Shown piece after piece: positions 36,295 to 47,565 of a stretch of 64,000 nt of DNA. The stretch covers positions 29,281,905-29,345,904 of the forward strand of contig NC_061866.1 in assembly GCF_907164915.1 (NCBI RefSeq), in the 5' to 3' direction. The notes under the pieces are model-generated. The model was not told the origin of the DNA and made no database searches. It was given only the letters and a program-made list of their open reading frames with translations. Each line of letters starts with the position of its first letter. The stretch's first letter is position 1. The translations under genes were made by a program, and so were the position numbers. Source of the DNA: Impatiens glandulifera. Lineage: Eukaryota > Streptophyta > Magnoliopsida > Ericales > Balsaminaceae.

Positions 36295-37140
36295 AATTAA
36301 CATAATTTTAGAGCATATTTCTTCTCTTTCCTTTTCCTCATATTCATGTCTTTATATTTTTATAAATAAAATAAAAAACTAACTGAAGTATACTTTCTTG
36401 AGATTCATAATTAGTTTAATCAGATTTATATATCTATCGAGTTTAGGATACACAAGTTCAGATAGAGAATGAACTAGCATATCCTATGAAACGGAATTAG
36501 ATAGCATTTTCTAGTTTTTGGTTGAGGAAAGGTTGTTAAGTACCCGTGATATGGCACCTTAGATTCCTTTTCAATAAATTACAACAAATCTTATCATAAA
36601 CTAATTTAATTTTTATTTTTGAAAATAAATTTGAAATTTTTTAAACTTATTTATTGAAAAATGTATTTCTTTAAATAATATTTGAGTTAATAGTGCTTAA
36701 CAATCTCACCATGAATAATTTTAGAGCATATTTTTCCTCTCTCCTTCACCTATTCATATTCCTCTTCATCCTTCTCCTTCTCCTTCTCCTTCTCCTTCTC
36801 CTCCTCCTCCTCCTCCTCCTCAGACTAACTTAACTTAAGTATACTTTCTTAAGATTCATAAATAGTTTAATCAGATTTCGGGTATCTTTCGAGTTTAGGT
36901 AACTCAAGTTCAGATAGAAAATGAACTACAATATTCTATGAAATAGAATTAAATAGTATTTTCTAGTTTTGGATTGAGGAAAGGGTTGTTATTTAGCACC
37001 TTAGATTCTTTCTCAATAAATTACAAAATTTTCACCATAAACTAATTTTTTTTATTTGAAAAATAAATTTGAAAATTTTTATACTTTTTATTGAAAAATG
37101 AAAACTTTTAAATAATATTTGAGTTAGCAATGTTTAACCA
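36295..37140. repeat. Tandem duplication of about 420 bp upstream of unit D
   Basis: Copies at about 36295-36710 and 36711-37140 share TTTAGAGCATATTT, TATACTTTCTT(G/A)AGATTCAT, CAGATAGA(G/A)AATGAACTA and the CACCTTAGATTC phrase. The second copy contains a CTTCTC/CTC microsatellite (36770-36823). The 3' part of the unit also recurs upstream of unit B near 45850-45900. Confidence 0.8.
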
Positions 37141-37149
37141 TTTTTTAGA

Positions 37150-37613
37150 ACTGAATTTATAGCAAAATTTTGTTATTTATTCACGTGTTTGTACAATCTT
37201 CACATAAACGTATAGAAAGAAAGTTACTCACTTTAAAAATAAATAATAACTAATTTATAATTTTTTATTAAAAAATTGACTAATTTAAATTTTGAGTAAT
37301 TAATGATAAATTTAAGAAATATTTTTTCAAAAAATCCAAATAATACTATACGTTATTTATATTTTCATCATAGAAAAAAAAACAAAAAAAAAAAACAATT
37401 ATGTGGCATTTATATCCAAAACCTGGGCGCAATCCCATAAACAGCTGTACGCCAATTTCTAGGGTTTTATCCCATAGCCGCCGTACCTATAAATAGCTAT
37501 AGACCAATATCTTTATCCATGGCCGCCGTCAAATTTAGTATTACATAAGAAAACAATAGCCCATTTATTCTTCTATTCTCCTACCCTATCCTCACCTCAC
37601 TTTCTCTCACTAG
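37150..37613 (+). promoter_or_regulatory. Promoter region of EBS-like gene D
   Basis: A TATA-like TATAAATA lies at 37488-37495, 119-126 bp before the ATG. A single telo-box-like TAGGGTTT lies at about 37460, next to a CCCATAGCCGCCG segment. The upstream part (37150-37400) is homologous to 45870-46145. This copy has about one unit of the roughly 51-bp repeat that is expanded in unit B. Confidence 0.55.
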
Positions 37614-38695
37614 ATGGCCAAAATCAAACCAGTCAAACGCAACTTAGACTCCTACACCATCAGAGGCACCAACACAGTCGTCAAACGTAATTGAATCTGT
37701 CTCTTTTTTTATATGATCGTTTATGTCGATTTTCTCCTCTTTTTGTTTTTATGATATCTTAATTTCTACATCATGGTTAATTTGAATCTGAAGCTGGAGA
37801 TTATGTGTTGTTGCGATCACCGGAGAGCGATACTACTCCTTATGTGGCTCAGATGAAGAAGATCCAGATAGACAATGAAAATAACGTGACAGTTTGCCTA
37901 AGGTGGTATTACCGGCCGGAGGATTCCATCGGAGGTCGTAAACTGTTCCATGGTGCGAAAGAACTGTTCTTGTCCGACCACTACGACTTTCAGAATGCTT
38001 TAACGATTCAAGGCAAGTGTATGGTTCATTCTTTGAAGAATTACACCAACTTAGAGAAAATTGAAGCTGAGGATTACTATTGTCGATATGAATACAAAGC
38101 TGCAACCGGTGTTTTTGTACCTAGTCGCGTTAGAGTGTAAGTATATATTGTGTTTAGTTCTGTCTAACTTGGTATATATTTTGTAGTTTTTGTGATTGAT
38201 TAATCTTATATTTTGAAGGTATTGTAAATGCAAATTGCCCGAAAACCCTGACCTTTTGATGGTGGAGTGTGAGGAATGCAAAAACTGGTAATAATCTGTG
38301 TAGGGTTTCAAAACCTTTGTTGATATATATATATATATACCAAATGGATTTTGTAGGGTTAGAATTTGGAACACCATTTTTGAGTAATTAGTAATGTGCT
38401 GGATAAGTGAGTTTATGATTTACTTCTAATTTTAGTATTAAAGTTTTATTTGTTCAAATAAGAGATGTTATTATCTACCTTTGTCTTTCTTTAGGTACCA
38501 TCCTTTTTGTCTTGAGATGACTATTGATCAAGCAAAACAATTAGATCCGTTTATGTGTTCTGATTGTAATGGAGAGGAGGTATTCACTTTCTAATTTATT
38601 GATTATGTTATTTATCTTATTGTTTACAAGATTAACTGAATATATAATTCTTTTGTCATTAGGATAAAATTGAAAACATGAATGAAGTGAAGTGA
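37614..38695 (+). CDS. EBS/SHL-like BAH-PHD histone reader, copy D
   Basis: Exons 37614-37686, 37794-38136, 38219-38287, 38495-38579 and 38663-38695 join in frame to 200 aa with GT-AG borders. Residues about 25-140 form the BAH domain ([39 protein letters not shown]). In Arabidopsis EBS this domain binds H3K27me3, and the aromatic residues of the WYYRPE motif are retained. Residues about 140-190 are a C4HC3 PHD finger ([30 protein letters not shown]), the H3K4me3-binding module in EBS/SHL. The protein is shorter than Arabidopsis EBS (about 234 aa), ending about nine residues after the PHD. It is expected to act in nuclear chromatin repression, for example of flowering genes, by family analogy. 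It is the most diverged of the three copies. Confidence 0.93.
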
Positions 38696-41600
38696 AGGAG
38701 ACGTGCTCAGTTGTGAAGTGAAGTGAAATGAAGGAGGCATGGTAGTGTTTTGTTTGACATTGTGGGTCGTTAGTGTGCGTGTATGGTTTATTGACATATA
38801 AGTTATGTTGTAAGGTGTTGAAAACATTTTTTCAGTTAAATTTGTTGATTATAACTATCTATTTTTATTGATGTTTTTTTGATGTATGACTTTTAACTTA
38901 AATTTAAGGTGAATCTAAATCTTGAAAAAAAAGTTAGGATTCATCTCCTTCCCATATATTAGCAAAAAATGATAAGATTTTGATAATAATTTATTATGAG
39001 GTTATATATATAATAGATAAAATGTCTTTCAATTATATATCATAATAATTTTTCATAATATAAGTAGATGATGAATAAGATATACGTAATCTAAAAGCTT
39101 ATATTTAAAACACAATTTATCAAAATGTTGTATTAAGTACTTGTGATACTTGCCTTATGTATCAACATCAACCAATCGTTAGTGTGCATGTATGGTTTAT
39201 TGACATAAGTTATGTTAAAAGAACATTTTTATTAATAATAAATATATTATATTAAGAAAATTTATTAAAATAAGTAGATAACCTCTACATAAACCTAAAG
39301 AGCGACGATGTCAACAACACGGGACAACAACTTTAGAGGATGCATGCCTTTTAGGGATATTCCATTTTGGCTAAAGATCATGCTGAGAAAGACACCTAAC
39401 AATTGATGTGGGAAGAGTTTCAATAATTTGTAAATTGAATTTCCAACTTGTTTTGATTCATCAAGCATAAACACATACATTGACTTCCGCTTCTCAACAA
39501 CCCTTGTATGGTTTTTATCAACAAATTACCTATCAAAACGATGGCCTTTAGTTTCTATATCGTCATTTTCTCAGATTCACCTATGGAAAAACATAGGACC
39601 CACTTCATATTTCCCTTTGTGTCATTCTCGAATTTGACGTTAATCTTGTTTTCATCCTCAATGAGTAGCCAACAATTTGGCCTATTTCAAACCATCACAG
39701 ACTATAAGGAACAAGTGACACATGCACCTATCTTCTCCATCTCACCTTCATCCTTTGATTAGTCTCCATATAACACCTTGAAGTGGAGTACCAATTAAAG
39801 TAAACCCCTTTCAGAGGACATGAAAATCCTATAAACATCTCTTTATAGGTAACTTGGTTGACCAACTTGAAACAAGTCTCTACACAAGCCTTTCTTGATT
39901 ATTTTCATTTCAAACAACCCTCTTGATTTCTCCAGCTTTCTTATGTCAATCTTATTTTTTAAGCATATACATGAGTTCCCAAATAGTTTCCAGTCTTTGA
40001 AAGCAAGTGGATAATCTACATAGAGCAATAACAAGATTTTGTGTTAACCACTTCAAAGATTTTATGAAGGATTGATTGATACTCATCAATAAGACCAATT
40101 TATTCTAGTTAGTTAGTTCTAAAATATTTTTTTAATGGAGATTCTTTTGCAAATTTAAAATCATAGGTAGCTTTCTTGTTTCCTTGACAATTTATAAATC
40201 CATCTCGAAAGTTTGAAGACAACTACTAAAACTTATATTATTCAAAAACTGCAAGAAAACTGTATATTTAATCATTTAAATAAGATAAAAAAAATTCATA
40301 ATCGTGTCTTATTTGGTTTATGTATAGGCGTCTTATCATTGTATTTTACACATAATTTCAATTTGTCTCACTCTCTTTAATTACTTCATCTTTACCAACA
40401 ATTTCAAATTTAACTTGTTCTTTTTTGTTTTTTTATTGGAGATTCTTTTGCAAATTTAAAATCATAAGTAACTTCTTGTTACCTTGACAATTTATAAATC
40501 CATCTCGAAAGTTTGAAGACAACTACTAACAAATATATTATTAAAAAACTGCAAGAAAACTGTATATTTGATCATTTAAATAAGATTAAAAAAAAGTCAT
40601 CATCAAATCGTGTCTTATTTGGTTTATGTATAGGGCGTCTTAACATTGTTTTTTACATATAATTTCAATTTGTCTCACTCTCTTTAATTACCTCATCTTT
40701 ACTAACAATTTCAAATTTAACTTGTTGACATAAAAATAATTGAAAAGTTAAAAAGATCGAGGAGAAAACATAATAAAGAATATAATAGCAACATGCAGAT
40801 TCATATTAACTTAAGAATTTTTTTTTTAAATACAAGCATATCTTCTCATTAACTTTCAATTTAAGTTGACTCAAAGTACTTAAAAAACTTTCTCTTCAAT
40901 GATTAAACTCATATTTCCACTGACCAAGTATAAACAATACATATATAAACAAATAAATTTTAAACGACATTGTAATAATAGAAGTGAGATGAAACTATAC
41001 ATAATTATGTTGTTATAACCTAAAGTCTTAAATGTTAAACTTCTGAAGATATAATACGACAAAATAGACATTTATTAATTCGTACAATTCTTAACTCGTG
41101 ATAGATCTTCGACTAGACTAGAGTTTCAGTAACAATCAATAATTCCATATATTTTGGAATAATTTAACAATGATTTTTTTTTTATCTTCTACTCTTGACC
41201 CCCATATTTTGCAAGCTATATGTTGTATATAGAAACTTCCCAAAATAAAACAACAATCTATACAGAAAATCAAACATTAATTCAGCCAGTGCATACATAT
41301 GTATGCATAATGATGTTTATAATTTGGGGCCAGTAATTACCTCTTTCAAATCCCCATAAACAAGTCTTGTTCGGTAGAACTTAAATTCCCTCTACAACAA
41401 ATCAACATACTTCATACATGTTCATATTTATTACAAATGATCAATGTAGAGAAGGCAAGGCTATTAATTTCTTTAAATATACTTTCCTTAATTAATAATA
41501 GTTCATGTGTTTCTTTTATTTCTTTCTTTTTCATCAGTTTTGAAACATAAAAAATAATTAATATATAGTCTCGCGCTGAAGATTTTATTACTGTAAGTAA

Positions 41601-41813
41601 TTTTCCTTTGCAATGTAATATTCTTTTTTTTTTTTATATTATTGTTGGCACGAATTGCTGAATAATTCTATTATCGAGATCCTAAACGACTAATTAGTGA
41701 AAGAGACATGGTAACATAGAATGAATGTATTAATGTGTATTCTAGAGAATCTTGTTAGTGCCTTACTTTCACCTTCGCTAGTGTCATGTATAGTTTTTAG
41801 ACATAAGTTATAT
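38696..41813 (+). repeat. Unit D downstream segment
   Basis: Diverged homology to 47566-51600 of unit B, e.g. AAGAGCGACGATGTCAACAA (39298) and TTTCAATAATTTGTAAATTG (39416). The part of unit B at 48240-49210 is missing here. Minus-strand coding-like relics (39480-39295, 40034-39843) match those of other units but are unidentified. No intact gene. Confidence 0.8.
40121..40735. repeat. 305-bp tandem duplication within unit D
   Basis: Copies at about 40121-40425 and 40426-40735 share GGAGATTCTTTTGCAAATTT, the TCTCGAAAGTTTGAAGACAA segment and the TCAAATTTAACTTGTT end. Units A, B and C have a single copy at this place. Confidence 0.85.
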
Positions 41814-42418
41814 TAGGGGTGTTCAATATTAGGTCTGAACCGAATATCCGACCGAAACAGAATTCTAATAAACCGAATTCGAATTTCATTTTCGGTTTTC
41901 GAATCGAATTTCAAACCAATTCGAATTCAAATACGGTTTTTGAATTGGTTTTCGAGTTTGGGTTTCAACTCGAAAAACAAACCGAAAACCGAATTCATTT
42001 TTTATTATTTATTCTTCCAAACTTAACTTAAGAATAAATTCAAAATAATCAAACTAGAATATTTTTAATTAAAATATATAATAAAAGAGAAAAAAAAAAC
42101 AAAAACACTAGCGGTCTAATGGTAGAATAGTACCCTATCATGCTACAGACTTCTGGTTCAATTCTTGGTTGATACATTTTATTTTGAGTTTAAAAGAAAA
42201 TTAAATTCGAATTCGGTTCGGAATTATTCGAAGTTCGAACTGAATATAAAATTCGAATTCGGTTCGGTTTAATTAGAATTTATATGAATTCGGTTCGGTT
42301 TAATTAGAATTTATTTGAATTCGGTTCAGTTTTCGAATTGACGGAAAAAAATAAAAAATTCGTAGAAACCGAATTGAGGAACTCGAATAACCCGAAACCG
42401 AACCGATGAACACCCCTA
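41814..42418 (+). mobile_element. hAT-type MITE, 605 bp
   Basis: Perfect 12-bp terminal inverted repeats TAGGGGTGTTCA are flanked by an 8-bp target duplication AGTTATAT (41806-41813 and 42419-42426), which is the hAT signature. Units A (around 16133) and B (around 51597) have the uninterrupted site with one AGTTATGT. The interior has repeated GAATTCGGTTCGGTTT words in both orientations and no transposase. A tRNA-Gly-like segment lies inside. Confidence 0.93.
42105..42176 (+). pseudogene. tRNA-Gly-like relic inside the MITE
   Basis: A 72-bp stretch aligns end to end with plant tRNA-Gly(GCC): GGTCTAATGGTAGAATAGTA covers the D arm and the A box, and GGTTCAATTCTTGG the T arm. Where the anticodon GCC is expected the sequence reads ATC. 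Acceptor-stem and anticodon-stem pairing are broken, so it is not expected to be a working tRNA. Confidence 0.75.
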
Positions 42419-42426
42419 AGTTATAT

Positions 42427-44690
42427 GGTAAAAAGGAGAGTCAAAGAGTTAATAATATTTCGTTTGTCAAATCTGTTGATTATAATTATATATATTATTA
42501 GTTTTTTGGGATTCTAACATAGTTATGTTGTAAATATAAATCTAAATAGAAAAAAGAAAAGAAAAAAAACAATAATTGTCTGACATATTAGCCAATCATG
42601 AAATAAAAAGATTATGATAGTAATTTGTCATGAGTTTCTTAAAATAATTCTGATAATGTTTCTTTACATTCTATATCATAATAATAACAAGTGCAATATA
42701 GTCTCTAGTCTTATAAGTAAAACACTATTCATCCCTAAAGTGTTGTATTAATTAGTGTACTTGCTGTTTCTACCAACATCAACCCAACCATTGATTGTAC
42801 CATTTCAAACACACCATAATGAAATTATGGTTCATGTTGTAGTTGGATATTAAAAAATATCTTAATTAATAATGAAAATATTCTTTTAAGATAACTTTGT
42901 TCAAGTAAAGTAAATATGTGACTTCTATGAAAGATTATGCAATTTAGTGAAGAATCTATCATTTTGTTTACATAATAATGTTGAGGAAGTTATCAAAATA
43001 TTAATTACAAACGAGATGCAAACCAACCAACAATGTTAAAAATATTAATAATATGCAACACCATAATATATTCGGTATAAAAAAACAAGAGTAGTCAAAC
43101 AACAAATGAAAAGACAATAAAATTTATAATAGTTTTTCCAAAGTGACCTACTTCCACACTAAAAAAACAACCAATTCCACTATTATCAATTAGTGGTGGA
43201 AAAGAAAATCAATAAAAGAATGAAGAACACACTTAAGGGAACATTATCGTAAGTCCGATAAATGTTACTATAGAAACTATTTCTCATGCTCACAATTTCA
43301 ATCGAGTTAGATTTTCTGAAGAATGTTCAACACGTACTAAAACTGGAATTAAGCTCCCTTCCATAACATCATCCAGGCATAGCTAGTTTTGTAAGTGGTG
43401 TACCAAATAACTAATTTATTAAGGATAATACTGGACAGTTGGTGGAAATAGACTTTGAATTTAGAAAATGATTTTTGTCCAGTCAAAACTCTTAAGCCAA
43501 GTGTCAAGTCTCCAAAACATTCAGAAACGTGACTAAAGTGTTTCACAATTTCTTTGCTCAATTTTTCAATTTAACCTGCCTATATGGTGCTTCAAATTTG
43601 TAGATTTTTCATCAGTTTAGTGTAAAATTCCAATTTCAACTTTAATTGATTCCAATGTAATATAGTATTTTCCCATGATTCTTTTAACCTCCAAAGTTGT
43701 GTAAGACATGACTCTAAGTTTATAGCAAGATAAACTTAATGAACTTCAAAATCCCAAAATCCAATTGGTCCATTCTCTTTACCTTCAACTCATGGAATTC
43801 TTCATCAATAATTTGTAAATTAATATCATCCAGACTCCGGGAGAAACACATTCAACCATTAATATGGAAAGAGTTTCAATAATTTGTAAATTGAATTTTC
43901 ATCTTGTTTTGATTTCATTAAGCATAAACACATAATTTAATCTCCTCTAGTACTCAACAATTCTTGTATAGTTTCTGTCTTAAAAACCCAACCAAACACA
44001 ATGGCCCTGGATTCCTAAGTCCAGGGGTCCACCATTGTAGAACCATAAGACCCACTTCATAACCTCCTTTTGTTTAATTCTCAGATTTGACATGAATATT
44101 TATTTCATCTTAAATGAGTAGCCAATAACAGGCCTAATCATATTTTCTTCTTCCATTACTAATTATCAGAGTTAGAATGTTCATATATGTTTGGAAGTTT
44201 AGAAGATAAATAATGACACATCTATTATAAAAAGTTGCACAAAAACTATACATATCTCACAATTATTTCAATAGAAAATTCACCACTAAATAAATTAGTT
44301 ATCTTATTATCTTGAGATTTAAGGCTTTTTAATTTTTTTTCCCTTAACACAGGTCATTTTGATGTGTCACATTACTTCATCTTTATCAACCATTTCATAT
44401 TCAATATGTGGACATAAAAATATTTGGAAGGATAGATTACCATATAAACAAAATGGAAAACATGATAGCAATATGTGTATATATACATATATGGCTAATG
44501 AGTTCTTGAGTGTATCAAATCAACAATTCGGAGAGAATTGTATAATTTATGTTAGCATTGAGTAATTTTAACCGCTAAGCTTTATTGAAAAATGCAAAAC
44601 ATCATTATTTGCTCATTTGAAGAACACAACTTCATATATCATGTAGAATAGTTACCTTAGTTGAGATGAGATAATATTTCCCCCAACCTT
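42427..44690 (+). repeat. End of unit D and gene-less partial copy E
   Basis: 42427-42900 completes unit D (AAGGAGAGTCAAAG, CCAACCATTGATTG). From about 42900 a further diverged copy of the downstream sequence starts, with AGCATAAACACATAATTTAA and CCCAACCAAACACAATGGCC (about 43920-44010), matching 48150-50600 of unit B. No EBS-like gene and no intact ORF. Confidence 0.7.
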
Positions 44691-44699
44691 TGTATACGA

Positions 44700-45835
44700 A
44701 ACTTAGATCTGTTGTGTAATAAGTGAGGCAATTGCCTCAGGCCCAAATATTTTTGGGTACCAAAATCTTAAAAAAAAAATTATAATGATATGTTCATGGG
44801 CTTATTTTTAAAAAGCCCATAAATAATAATCTATAACCTATCAATGATAAGCCCTAACTTAATTTGTATCCAAAAAAATAAAAATAAAAAACGTTATCTT
44901 ACTTGGAGAAAAGAATCGCAAAATTCTCATTTATCAACAAAATCAAGGAAAAAGAAAAAAAAAATAAGAACAAACATTCTAGAAAAAAAAAAACACTTTC
45001 CCCAAACTCCAAGCCCGTCGTCGATTCTCCAGCTTGCCGGAATCAGAGCAGAAAACTCGATCGTCTCCTTCCCCGAGCTCTTGAGCCTTTTTCGCTCGTT
45101 CCAGTCTTGTTTCTCGGCACTGTGCCACTACCCACTAGAGTTCTTCCTCCGATTTCGGTGAGATTTTGGTTCGATTTACTTGATTATTTTTTATTGTTGT
45201 GGACTTGTCTGGTGAAATGGTGGATTCACAATCTGTATCTTGCATTATTGCATAGAGGAAGTATAACATTGTGGTTAATCATAAATTCATTATTCTCTTC
45301 TTCTACCAAGCGGTGGAAAATCTTCAAAGATCATGTACAAGGTCTTACGGTCAAGCCATTATCACAAACACGATGGGAAAGTCATGTTGAAAGTGTGAAG
45401 CCCATAAAAGACCAGACTTTAAAAATACGAGATGCTTTAATTGATTTGGCAAACACTTCTTGTGACTCAAAAATAAAGAGTGAAGCTGAGGGTTTGGCAT
45501 CATTTGAACTTGAGAATTTTGAATTCCTAACCGGAATGATAATTTGGTACAAGTTATTATATGAGATTAACATTGTCAGTAAGTTTCTCCAATCAGAAAA
45601 AATGGATATTGATGTTGCTATTAGACAGTTAAAGGGGCTTATTTCTTTTCTCCAAGAGTTTAGAGAATCTGGATTTGATCAAGTCTTGGTTGAAGCCGAA
45701 CATATTATAAGTGAAATGGGAATTGAACCTATTTTCCGAAAAAACGCATCATTCGGAGAAAGAGACAATTTGATGATATTAACAGTGAAGAGGTAACTCA
45801 ATCTCCTAAAGAATGTTTTCGAGTTAATTTAAAAT
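44700..45835 (+). pseudogene. hAT transposase fragment (ZMYM1-like), frameshifted
   Basis: An open frame from 44903 reaches 45796. Its last 170 residues resemble plant hAT-family/ZMYM1-like proteins (SLFSSSTKRWKIFKDHVQGL, LSQTRWESHVESVKPIK, LVEAEHIISEMGIEPIF). After an A run at about 45740 the expected continuation (KKRIIRRKRQFDDINSEEVT) is found in another frame, so there is a frameshift. Similarity ends abruptly at about 45832, where unit B homology begins. Zinc finger, core catalytic and dimerisation parts are absent. The upstream 44950-45160 part looks like a leader and is not obviously coding. Confidence 0.75.
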
Positions 45836-46158
45836 TTATTATATTTGTTTATTGAAAATTGAATCATTTAAAATAATATTTAAGTTGATTGTGTTTAGCA
45901 ATCTTTTGAACTAAACTTAAGACAACCTCTTATTATTTTTATTGTTATTTCTCAGTGTTAATGTCATCTTTACAAAAACGTGAAAGAATGATAGTTACTC
46001 ACTTTCAAAATAAACAATAACTAAATAATAAATTTTACTAAAAATTTGAGTGTACTTTTAACTTTGAGTAACTAATGATAAGTTTAAGCAAAAAAATTCA
46101 ACAAATCCAAATAATACCATGGACATTCTTTATGTTTTCATCATAGCAAAACAATTAT

Positions 46159-46440
46159 CCCATGGCCGCGGTAACCATACACAGCTATTGACAAATATCT
46201 AGGGTTTTTCCCATGGCCGCCGTAACCATACACAGCTATTGACAAATTTCTAGGGTTTTTCCCATGGCCGCGGCACGCGGTAACCATACACAGCTTTTGA
46301 CAAATATGTAGGGTTTTCCCATGGCTGCGGTAACCATACACAGCTATTGAAAAATTTCTAGGGTTTTTCCCATGGCCGCGGCCCGTGGTAACCATACACA
46401 GCTATTGACGAATTTCTAGGGTTTAGCCCATGGCCGCCGT
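46159..46440 (+). promoter_or_regulatory. Promoter minisatellite with telo-box motifs, gene B
   Basis: Units start with CCCATGG at 46159, 46210, 46261, 46318, 46368 and 46427 (period 50-59 bp). Each full unit has a GCCGCGG core, CCATACACAGCTATTGAC and TAGGGTTT. TAGGGTTT (reverse complement AAACCCTA, the plant telo-box) occurs at 46200, 46251, 46309, 46359 and 46417. The CCTATAAATAGCTAT of copy D is ACCATACACAGCTAT here, so the TATA-like word is lost. Regulatory function is inferred from position just upstream of the ATG. Confidence 0.7.
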
Positions 46441-46510
46441 CAATTTTAGTACTACATAAGAGAACAAAAGCCCTACCCTACTCTAGATTACCCTCACTTT
46501 CTCTCACTAG

Positions 46511-47565
46511 ATGGCCAAAACCAGTGCAGTCAAACGCAACCTAGACTCCTACACTATCAGAGGCACCAACAAAGTCGTCAAAGGTAATTGAATCTGTCTC
46601 TTTTTTTATATGATTGTCTATGTCGGTTTTCTTTCTTTTTGTTTTTATAATATCTTTCTACATTATGGTTTGTTTCTGAAGTTGGAGACAATGTGCTGTT
46701 GCGATCACCGGAGAACAATACTACTCCTTATGTGGCTCAGATTAACAAGAACCAGATAGACAATAGAAATAACGTGACAGTTCAGCTAAGATGGTATTAC
46801 AGGCCGGAGGATTCCAACGGAGGTCGTAAACTATTCCATGGTGAGAAAGAACTGTTCTTGTCTGACCACTATGAGTTTCAGAGTGCTTACACGGTTCAAG
46901 GTAAGTGTATGGTTCATTCTTTCAAGAATTACACCAAGCTAGAGAGGGTTGGAGCTAAGGATTACTATTGCCGATTTGAATACAAATCTGCAATCGGTCT
47001 TTTTTTACCTATTCGCGTTAGAGTGTAAGTATATATTTTATCTATTTATCTATTGTGTTTGGTTCTGTCTAACTTGGTATAGATTTTGTAGTTTTTGTAG
47101 TTTTTGTGATTGATTGGACTTATATTTTGAAGGTATTGTAAATGCCAAATACCTGAGAACCCAGACCATTTTATGGTGCAGTGTGAGGAATGCAAAAACT
47201 GGTAATAATCTTTCTAGGATTATCAATTGAATTTTTTAAGGTTGGAAATAGGAACACACCACATTTCTGGGTAATTAGTAATGTGTCCTATAAGTGGAGT
47301 TTAGAATTTATTTAATATTAAGTTTTACTTGTTCAAATTTGAGATGTTGTCATATACCTTTATCTTTATGTAGGTACCATCCTTCTTGTCTTGGTATGAC
47401 TATAAATCAAGTAAAACAATTAGATGAGTTTATATGCTCCAGTTGTAATGGAGAGGAGGTATTCATTTTACAATGCAATGATTTATTATATATCTTATTA
47501 TTGACTCGGATAACTTAATTTATAATTCTATTGTTATGCAGGATGAAACTTCAATGACGAATTAA
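46511..47565 (+). CDS. EBS/SHL-like BAH-PHD histone reader, copy B
   Basis: Exons 46511-46583, 46682-47024, 47133-47201, 47374-47458 and 47542-47565 give 197 aa in one frame. The exon lengths of 73, 343, 69 and 85 bp are identical to copies D and [36 protein letters not shown] and [42 protein letters not shown]. It stops seven residues after GEE. In the PHD, the residue before NPD is Glu, where Arabidopsis EBS has Tyr (from memory). Expected to be a nuclear chromatin reader. It differs from copy C by eight amino acids. Confidence 0.93.

Noticed and set aside
42105..42176. Functional tRNA-Gly gene
   Set aside because: Acceptor and anticodon stems do not pair and the anticodon position reads ATC, so it is a relic.
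46141..46395. Minus-strand 84-codon ORF with GHGKNPRNFSIAVYGY repeats
   Set aside because: It is a translation of the promoter minisatellite; its period follows the DNA repeat and it is not conserved in copy D.
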